Shown here in pieces: positions 1 to 5,156 of a DNA stretch of 6,295 nt. A program made the position numbers and the translations under genes. The DNA lies in contig JALOSH010000129.1 in the NCBI GenBank assembly GCA_025458545.1, positions 1 through 6,295 on the forward strand. Direction: 5' to 3'. This stretch comes from Hydrogenophaga sp. Lineage in GTDB: Bacteria; Pseudomonadota; Gammaproteobacteria; Burkholderiales; Burkholderiaceae. The notes under the pieces were generated by a model, which made no database searches, was not told the origin of the DNA, and saw only the letters and a list, made by a program, of their open reading frames with translations. Within the stretch, counting starts at the first letter, position 1, and the number at the start of each line of letters is the position of its first letter.

Positions 1-1110
1 CCGGCCGAAGCGCCGCGCCTGCTGGGCGAGCAGCTGGCCCGGGCGGGCGCCCAAGTCCGACCACAGACCTTTGCCCGGTCGGCTGGCGGGGACTTTGATG
101 AACTGGGCCTGATGGACCGCGGCCGGCGACTGGCCGCGCTGCTGGAGGAGCACCTGCCGCAGCACTTCCCCGATGCGGCCGCGCTCCTGGTGGCGTCCAT
201 GGGCCAGCCGTTGGGGCTGGATGCCAAAGGCGAACCGGTCGCCAGCGACGATGTGCCCAGCAGCTTTTTCTACCTGCCGCACAGCCTGTTCATCGCCTCG
301 CGGGGTCTGGACCATGTCCCTGAAGCCATGGTCGCCCAGCATGCCCTGACGCAGCGTTTCACGGCCGAGTTCAGCCTGCGCCCCTACCTGCAGCGTCACA
401 CCCGGGCCACGCTGGAACATCTGGTGGCATGGAGCGCCGACAGCAGCGCCCACGTGCGCCGCGCGGTCAGCGAATCGACCCGTCCGCGTCTGCCCTGGGC
501 ACCCCGGCTGCGGGTGTTTGACGATGATCCCGAAGCGGTGCTGGCCCTGCTGACACGGCTGCGCGATGACCCGTCGTCCTATGTGCGCCGCTCGGTGGCC
601 AACCACCTCAACGACCTGGTGAAAAGCCACCCCGAGCGCCTGCTGACGCTGGCCCGGGAATGGCTGGACGGCGCTTCCGTGCCGCGCACCCGTGAACCCC
701 TGGTGCGCCATGCCCTGCGAACGGCCATCAAGCGCGGCGACCCGCGGGCGCTGGCGCTGTTCGGGCATGGCAGGCCGTCGGTGATCAAGGTGACCCGGCC
801 ACGGGTGCAGCCCGCACACGTGCGCATGGGCGAGCAGGTCGAGGTCCGCTGCGAACTGCACAACCCGACCGCCAGCGTCGCATCGGTCCTGGCGGACTGG
901 CGCGTGCACTACGTCAAGGCCGACGGCAGCTGCAGCCCCAAGGTGTTCAAGGGCCAGGAGCTGACGCTGGCGCCCGGCGCGCATGCCGATCTGCGCAAGA
1001 CCTTGTCGCTGCGCCAGATGACCACACGCACCCATCACCCAGGCCGGCACCGGGTGGAGCTGGCCCTCAATGGCCAGGCGCACACCATCGGTCACTTCGA
1101 TCTTTTCTGA
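1..1110 (+). CDS. DNA alkylation repair-type HEAT-repeat protein (5' end outside window)
   Basis: The frame is open from base 1 to the TGA at 1108-1110, giving 369 visible residues. An ATG at 112 lies inside a conserved-looking stretch (DELGLMDR), so the true start is upstream and probably only a short N-terminus is missing. The middle holds HEAT-like helical repeats with the paired signatures HVRRAVSEST and YVRRSVANHLND (visible residues about 151-213), each typical of AlkD/COG4335-type alkylation repair proteins, together with RPRLPWAPRL between them. The last ~95 residues look like a beta-rich, Ig-like tail ending in PGRHRVELALNG and FDLF, as in the larger members of this family. The inferred role is recognition or excision of alkylated bases, acting on DNA in the cytoplasm. 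The substrate cannot be told from sequence and activity is unproven for many homologues. It is followed 31 bp later by the acyl-CoA operon, with no visible functional link. Confidence 0.78.
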   Translation, partial: PAEAPRLLGEQLARAGAQVRPQTFARSAGGDFDELGLMDRGRRLAALLEEHLPQHFPDAAALLVASMGQPLGLDAKGEPVASDDVPSSFFYLPHSLFIASRGLDHVPEAMVAQHALTQRFTAEFSLRPYLQRHTRATLEHLVAWSADSSAHVRRAVSESTRPRLPWAPRLRVFDDDPEAVLALLTRLRDDPSSYVRRSVANHLNDLVKSHPERLLTLAREWLDGASVPRTREPLVRHALRTAIKRGDPRALALFGHGRPSVIKVTRPRVQPAHVRMGEQVEVRCELHNPTASVASVLADWRVHYVKADGSCSPKVFKGQELTLAPGAHADLRKTLSLRQMTTRTHHPGRHRVELALNGQAHTIGHFDLF

Positions 1111-1127
1111 ACACCGTACCTCACCCC

Positions 1128-1133
1128 AGGAGA
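1128..1133 (+). promoter_or_regulatory. Ribosome binding site that fixes the start of the first acyl-CoA dehydrogenase
   Basis: AGGAGA lies 8 nt before the ATG at 1142. This decides the start: the same frame is also open to an ATG at 1070, but that would overlap the preceding gene by 41 bp, add 24 residues unlike any acyl-CoA dehydrogenase N-terminus, and lack a good ribosome binding site. No clear promoter or terminator is visible in the 31-bp gap. Confidence 0.75.
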
Positions 1134-1141
1134 CAAGCCCC

Positions 1142-2314
1142 ATGCAATTCACCCACGAACACCGCGAGATCCAGAAGACGCTCAAACGTTTCATCGACGA
1201 GCAGATCAACCCGCACGTGGACGAATGGGAGGCGGCCGAAATGTTCCCGGCGCACGAGGTGTTCAAAGGCCTCGGCAAGCTCGGCCTGCTGGGCTTGACC
1301 AAGCCCGAGGCCTACGGTGGCATGGGACTGGACTATTCGTACAGCGTGGCCATGGCCGAGACGTTGGGCCACATCCACTGCGGCGGCGTGCCTATGGCCA
1401 TCGGGGTTCAGACCGACATGGCCACACCGGCCCTGGCCCGTTTTGGCAGCGACGAACTGCGCGCGCAGTTCCTGGCACCGGCCATCGCCGGCGACATGGT
1501 CGGCTGCATCGGTGTGAGCGAACCGGGCGCCGGCAGCGACGTGGCTGGCATCAAGACCTACGCCCGCAAGGACGGCGACGATTACGTCATCAGTGGCCAG
1601 AAGATGTGGATCACCAACAGCCTGCAGGCCGACTGGATGTGCATGCTGGTCAACACCGGCGAGGGACCGGCGCACAAGAACAAGAGTCTGGTCATGGTGC
1701 CGCTGCGCGAGAACGGCAAGACCGTCAAGGGTTTCGAGGTCGGGCAGAAGATCAGGAAGATTGGCATGAATTGCAGCGACACCGGTCTGCTCTTCTTCGA
1801 CGAGGTGCGTGTGCCGCAACGCTACCGCATCGGACAGGAAGGCGCGGGCTTCATCTACCAGATGCAGCAGTTCCAGGAGGAGCGCCTGTGGGCGGCGGCC
1901 AGCTGCATCCAGAGCCTGAGCAATTGCATCCAGTGGACGGTGGAGTACGCGCAGGAGCGCAAGCTGTTCGGAGCCTCGCTGGCCGATCAGCAGTGGGTGC
2001 AGTTCAAGCTGGCCGAGCTCAAGACCGAGGTCGAAAGCCTGCGTGCGCTGACCTACCAGTCGTGCGAGCACTACGTGGCCGGCGAGGACGTGACCGAGTG
2101 GGCGACCATGGCCAAACTCAAGGCCGGTCGCCTGAACCGACTGGTACCCGACACCTGCCTGCAGTTCTGGGGTGGCATGGGCTTCACCTGGGACAACAAG
2201 GTCTCGCGCATGTACCGCGACGGGCGTCTGGCGTCCATCGGCGGCGGTGCGGATGAAGTCATGCTCGGCATCCTCACGAAGATCATGGGCATCGCCAAAC
2301 GCCCGGTGCACTGA
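1142..2314 (+). CDS. Acyl-CoA dehydrogenase, citronellyl-CoA dehydrogenase (AtuD)-like
   Basis: A 390-residue flavoprotein of normal family length. It should introduce a trans-2 double bond into an acyl-CoA using FAD, passing electrons to electron-transfer flavoprotein in the cytoplasm. The N-terminal helical domain (1-~120) is followed by the FAD-binding signature GVSEPGAGSDVAG (124-136), the beta domain with KMWITNS (154-160), and a C-terminal helical domain carrying the second signature, QFWGGMGF onward (341-360). The MCAD-type catalytic Glu position, in IGGGAD (366-371), is Gly. E247 in QEERL occupies the helix-G position used as base by isovaleryl-CoA and long-chain dehydrogenases. The following hydratase and carboxylase alpha genes give the order atuD-atuE-atuF, so a 3-methyl-branched substrate such as citronellyl-CoA is likely. 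Isovaleryl-CoA or another branched acyl-CoA cannot be excluded. The family is certain; the substrate is inference. Confidence 0.93.
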   Translation: MQFTHEHREIQKTLKRFIDEQINPHVDEWEAAEMFPAHEVFKGLGKLGLLGLTKPEAYGGMGLDYSYSVAMAETLGHIHCGGVPMAIGVQTDMATPALARFGSDELRAQFLAPAIAGDMVGCIGVSEPGAGSDVAGIKTYARKDGDDYVISGQKMWITNSLQADWMCMLVNTGEGPAHKNKSLVMVPLRENGKTVKGFEVGQKIRKIGMNCSDTGLLFFDEVRVPQRYRIGQEGAGFIYQMQQFQEERLWAAASCIQSLSNCIQWTVEYAQERKLFGASLADQQWVQFKLAELKTEVESLRALTYQSCEHYVAGEDVTEWATMAKLKAGRLNRLVPDTCLQFWGGMGFTWDNKVSRMYRDGRLASIGGGADEVMLGILTKIMGIAKRPVH

Positions 2315-2319
2315 AGGAG
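2314..2319 (+). promoter_or_regulatory. Ribosome binding site of the hydratase gene
   Basis: AAGGAG, overlapping the last base of the preceding stop codon, lies 6 nt before the ATG at 2326. The 11-bp intergenic gap holds nothing else, so the two genes are co-transcribed and probably translated in succession. Confidence 0.7.
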
Positions 2320-2325
2320 CGCGAC

Positions 2326-3126
2326 ATGAGCAGCTTTCTGGTGGTGCGGCAGGGTGATGTGGAACGCTGGACGCTCAACGACCCGGCCACGCGCAATGCC
2401 TTGTCCGACAGCATGGTGGTCGACCTGTTCGAGGCCTGCCTGCGGGCCAGGGCGGATCCGTCGCTGCGCATCGTGGTCCTGACCGGTGCCGCCGGAGCCT
2501 TCTGTGCCGGTGGCAGCCTGGGCCACTTCAGCAGCGCCATCGGAAAGCCGCTGGCGCCCGGCGAAGACGATCCGCTGATTGCGGCCAACCGGGCCTTCGG
2601 TGACGTGCTGCACGCGCTGTGCGATCTGCCCCAGCTGCTGGTCTGCGCGGTGGATGGGGCCGCCATGGGCGGAGGCTTTGGCCTGGTGTGCTGCGCCGAC
2701 CATGTGATCGCCACCCGCCGCTCGGCGTTCGCCACCCCGGAGGTCACGCTGGGCCTGCCGCCGGCGCAGATCGCGCCCTTTGTCTGGGCCCGCCTGGGCG
2801 ACGCGGTGGCCCGTCGGTGCCTGCTGCAAGGGCGCAGCCTGCATGCCGAGGCGGCGCTGCAGGCCGGGCTGGTCGATGATCTGGTGGCCGATGGCGAGCT
2901 GGAGGATGCCCTGGCCGACAGCCTGCAACGCCTGCGCCGTGCGGCGCCGGGCGCCGTGATGGCGACCAAGCAGCTGCTGGGTCGGCTGCGCTCGAAGATG
3001 CCCGACCTGCGTGACGAGGCGGCGCTGGCGTTTGCCGGCGCCCTGCGTGGACAGGAAGCGGCGGAAGGGCTTGCTGCCTTTGCCGGTCGTCGACCGGCCC
3101 GCTGGTTCGGCGGGGAGAAGCAATGA
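2326..3126 (+). CDS. Enoyl-CoA hydratase/isomerase, LiuC/AtuE-like (glutaconyl-CoA hydratase type)
   Basis: A 266-residue crotonase-fold protein of normal length. The first oxyanion-hole segment is FCAGGSL (59-65) and the second is AAMGGGFGL (112-120). E139 in TPEVTLGLPPAQIAPFV (137-153) matches the second catalytic glutamate of crotonases (rat Glu164). The first (rat Glu144) falls at G119, so only one acid remains; as I recall, GGGxGL is common in the LiuC/AtuE subgroup. The C-terminus (EAAEGLAAFAGRRPARW, 244-260) is the usual EG..AF...RP.W ending. The likely role is hydration of a 3-methylglutaconyl-type or isohexenylglutaconyl-type CoA made by the carboxylase encoded next. Position between an acyl-CoA dehydrogenase and a carboxylase alpha gene supports this. 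The stop overlaps the next start (ATGA). Exact substrate is inference; a generic hydratase is the alternative. Confidence 0.9.
   Translation: MSSFLVVRQGDVERWTLNDPATRNALSDSMVVDLFEACLRARADPSLRIVVLTGAAGAFCAGGSLGHFSSAIGKPLAPGEDDPLIAANRAFGDVLHALCDLPQLLVCAVDGAAMGGGFGLVCCADHVIATRRSAFATPEVTLGLPPAQIAPFVWARLGDAVARRCLLQGRSLHAEAALQAGLVDDLVADGELEDALADSLQRLRRAAPGAVMATKQLLGRLRSKMPDLRDEAALAFAGALRGQEAAEGLAAFAGRRPARWFGGEKQ
3123..3126 (+). promoter_or_regulatory. ATGA stop/start overlap, hydratase to carboxylase alpha
   Basis: The carboxylase ATG (3123-3125) overlaps the hydratase TGA (3124-3126). GGGAG at 3113-3117 is a fair ribosome binding site 5 nt ahead. This arrangement usually means translational coupling, which would keep the two enzymes in proportion. 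Confidence 0.8.
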
Positions 3127-5156
3127 AGCGTCTGCTGATCGCCAATCGCGGCGAGATCGCCAGGCGCGTGATCCGCACGGCGCGGCGCATGGGTATCGCC
3201 ACGGTGGCGGTCTGTTCCGAACCCGACCGCCACGCGCTGCATGTGCACGAGGCCGATGCGGTCGTGCCCCTGGGTGGGTACAGCTCGGCCGAGAGTTACC
3301 TGCGCATCGACAAGCTGATCGATGCGGCTCGAAACAGTGGCGCCGATGCGGTGCACCCGGGCTACGGCTTTCTCAGCGAAAACGCCGACTTCGCCCAGGC
3401 GGTGATCGACGCCGGTCTGGTCTGGGTCGGGCCACCGCCCGTGGCCATCCGCGCCCTGGGCAGCAAGTCGGCGGCCAAGGCCGTGGCCCTGCGGCAAGGA
3501 GTGCCGGTGCTGCCGGGCTATTTCGGGGAGGACCAGCGCGACGCCACCTTTCTGGCCGAAGCCGCGCGCATCGGTTTTCCGGTGATGGTCAAGGCGGTGG
3601 CCGGTGGTGGTGGTCGCGGCATGCGGCTGGTGCACGACGCCGACCGGTTGCCTGCCGCGCTGCACAGCGCCCGATCGGAAGCCCTGGCCAGTTTCGGTAG
3701 CGCCGACCTGCTGATCGAGCGCGCCCTGCTGCGCCCCCGGCATGTCGAGGTGCAGGTGTTTGCAGACACCCTTGGGCATGTCGTCCACCTCGGCGAGCGT
3801 GACTGCTCGGTGCAGCGCCGCCACCAGAAGATCATCGAAGAGGCCCCCAGCCCGGTCGTCACGCCGGAGTTGCGCGCCGAACTGGGCCGCTGCGCCGTCG
3901 CCCTGGCGCAGGGCGCAGGCTACGTCGGGGCCGGCACGGTGGAGTTCTTGCTGGATGAAGGGGTGACAGACGACGGAGAAGGTTTCGCCGCCGGGCCGTC
4001 CCAAGGCGAAACGCACCCCCCTGGGGGGCAGCGACCCGCGCAGCGGCGGAGCGTGGGGGCCAGTTTCTACCTTATGGAGATGAACACGCGGCTGCAGGTT
4101 GAGCATCCGGTGACCGAAATGTTGACGGGACTGGATCTGGTGGAGTGGCAGATCCGGGTGGCCAGGGGTGAACCGTTGCCGCTGAAGCAGGAAGACGTCC
4201 GGCTACAGGGCCACGCCATCGAGGTCCGGCTGTGCGCCGAAGACGAGCACTTCACGCCGCACGCGGGCAAGGTGCATCGGTTCCAGGAGCCGCCCCTGTC
4301 GGAAGGGTTGCGCTTCGACCACGCGCTGGAAAGCGGCTCTGTGGTCACGCCCCATTACGACGCCATGCTGGGCAAGCTGATCGTCCATGCGCCGAACCGC
4401 GGCCTGGCGCTGGACCGGCTGGCCCAGGCGCTGGACGACACGGTGCTGCTCGGCCTGCCGAGCAACCGGGCCTTTCTGTCGGCCTGCCTGCGTCACCCGG
4501 TGTTCCGCGCCGGTGATGCGGGCATTCCCTTTCTGGCCGAGCACGGTGATGCCCTGCGGGAGTCCCTAGCTCCTACGGACCAGACCCGGATCGCGGCCGC
4601 CGTGGCGGCCAGCTACCGCGGAAGCACCCCCTGTGCGGTCCTGTCTTCTCCCTTTGCGCGGGCGCAGCGGTGGCGCGCAGGCAAGCAGGTCTTCGATCTG
4701 GCACTGCGCGAAGAAGGCGGTGGACGCGTGTCGGTGCAGGTGGGCGATGCGCGGTACGGGGTGGTGATCGCCGCCGGTACGCTGGTGCTGGATGGCGTGA
4801 GCCGGCCCTGCACCGTGGTGCCCATCGAGGGCGCAGATCCACCGGCCTTCGCGGTGCGCTGGGGCACGGAGGTGGTTGAACTGGTTGATCTGAGCCTGGT
4901 GGCTCCCGAAGGGGCCGGTGGCGGCGCCAGCACCAACGAATTGCGGGCGCCCTTCAACGGCAAGCTGGTGGCGCTGGTGGCCCAGGCGGGCGCCCGGGTG
5001 ACGCGGGGCCAGACCCTGCTGACCATCGAGAGCATGAAGATTGAGCACCAGATCACGGCGCCCCGCGATGGCTTGGTGGCGGCGGTGCCGGTGGCACCCG
5101 GCCAGCAGGTGGCGCCCGGTCAGGTATTGCTGGTGTTCGAACCGGAGACGATATGA
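3123..5156 (+). CDS. Acyl-CoA carboxylase alpha subunit (biotin carboxylase + BCCP), AtuF/LiuD-like, with an in-frame insertion
   Basis: A 677-residue protein that carboxylates its own biotin with ATP and bicarbonate, for transfer to an acyl-CoA by a separate beta subunit. It starts MKRLLIANRGEIA. The biotin carboxylase domain spans ~1-455: HPGYGFLSEN (78-87), K115, K157 with the glycine loop GGGGRGM (161-167), QRRHQK (231-236), E274, then MEMNTRLQVEHPVTE (318-332), and R369. A linking, beta-subunit-contacting region (~500-600) precedes the biotinyl domain (~605-673), with biotin expected on K639 in ESMKIEH. The oddity is at 279-314. E274 and E319, equivalents of E. coli AccC Glu276 and Glu288, are 45 residues apart instead of 12. 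The extra residues are rich in Gly, Pro, Gln and Arg and are encoded by a repeat-like element (3987-4062). The frame stays open and all catalytic residues remain, so it is probably expressed, but activity is uncertain. Geranyl-CoA or methylcrotonyl-CoA are likely substrates; gene order favours the former. Confidence 0.93.
   Translation: MKRLLIANRGEIARRVIRTARRMGIATVAVCSEPDRHALHVHEADAVVPLGGYSSAESYLRIDKLIDAARNSGADAVHPGYGFLSENADFAQAVIDAGLVWVGPPPVAIRALGSKSAAKAVALRQGVPVLPGYFGEDQRDATFLAEAARIGFPVMVKAVAGGGGRGMRLVHDADRLPAALHSARSEALASFGSADLLIERALLRPRHVEVQVFADTLGHVVHLGERDCSVQRRHQKIIEEAPSPVVTPELRAELGRCAVALAQGAGYVGAGTVEFLLDEGVTDDGEGFAAGPSQGETHPPGGQRPAQRRSVGASFYLMEMNTRLQVEHPVTEMLTGLDLVEWQIRVARGEPLPLKQEDVRLQGHAIEVRLCAEDEHFTPHAGKVHRFQEPPLSEGLRFDHALESGSVVTPHYDAMLGKLIVHAPNRGLALDRLAQALDDTVLLGLPSNRAFLSACLRHPVFRAGDAGIPFLAEHGDALRESLAPTDQTRIAAAVAASYRGSTPCAVLSSPFARAQRWRAGKQVFDLALREEGGGRVSVQVGDARYGVVIAAGTLVLDGVSRPCTVVPIEGADPPAFAVRWGTEVVELVDLSLVAPEGAGGGASTNELRAPFNGKLVALVAQAGARVTRGQTLLTIESMKIEHQITAPRDGLVAAVPVAPGQQVAPGQVLLVFEPETI
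3987..4062 (+). repeat. Palindrome-rich dispersed-repeat-like element inserted in frame inside the carboxylase gene
   Basis: About 76 bp, nearly all G and C with only three T. It is flanked by the 5-bp direct repeat GTTTC (3982-3986 and 4063-4067), so the duplicated unit is 81 bp, or 27 codons. Internal structure: CCCCCC-T-GGGGGG (4016-4028), CCGC-GCA-GCGG (4036-4046), and near the ends GGCC..CCC (3994-4002) that can pair with GGGGGCC (4055-4061) with a 2-nt bulge. Reading across the left edge, GTTTCGCC (3982-3989) and GGCGAAAC (4005-4012) are a perfect 8-bp inverted repeat. From memory, the GCCGGGCC...CAGCGACC...GAGCGTGGGGGC pattern resembles a repeat common between genes in Comamonadaceae; this was not searched. 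The exact edges are uncertain because GTTTC belongs both to the putative target duplication and to the left inverted repeat. Confidence 0.7.
5153..5156 (+). promoter_or_regulatory. ATGA stop/start overlap, carboxylase alpha to second dehydrogenase
   Basis: The ATG (5153-5155) overlaps the carboxylase TGA (5154-5156). GGAG at 5144-5147 lies 5 nt upstream of the start. It is the second such junction in a row and supports one polycistronic unit with coupled translation. Confidence 0.8.

Noticed and set aside
112..1110. ATG at 112 as the start of the DNA alkylation repair-type gene
   Set aside because: The frame is open to base 1 and the residues before and around the ATG fit the family's N-terminal helix region, so the start lies upstream of the window.
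1070..1141. ATG at 1070 as an upstream start of the first acyl-CoA dehydrogenase
   Set aside because: It would overlap the previous gene and add 24 unrelated residues; the AGGAGA site supports the ATG at 1142.
1111..1141. Promoter or terminator between the repair gene and the operon
   Set aside because: No convincing -35/-10 pair, no stem-loop with a T-run; only the ribosome binding site is clear.
3954..4070. A frameshift or pseudogene in the carboxylase gene
   Set aside because: The frame is the same on both sides, there is no stop, and every catalytic motif after the insertion is intact, so this is an in-frame insertion.
2283..4106. Long open frame on the - strand (607 codons), plus others antisense to the dehydrogenase and carboxylase genes
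   Set aside because: Antisense shadow of well-supported + strand genes in G/C-rich DNA; the translation is Arg/Ala/Pro/Gly-rich with no recognisable domain and no ribosome binding site.
1142..5156. A standard leucine-degradation liuABCD operon
   Set aside because: The carboxyltransferase beta gene is missing from between dehydrogenase and hydratase, and a second dehydrogenase follows the alpha subunit; the atu-like order fits better, though leucine-related function is not excluded.
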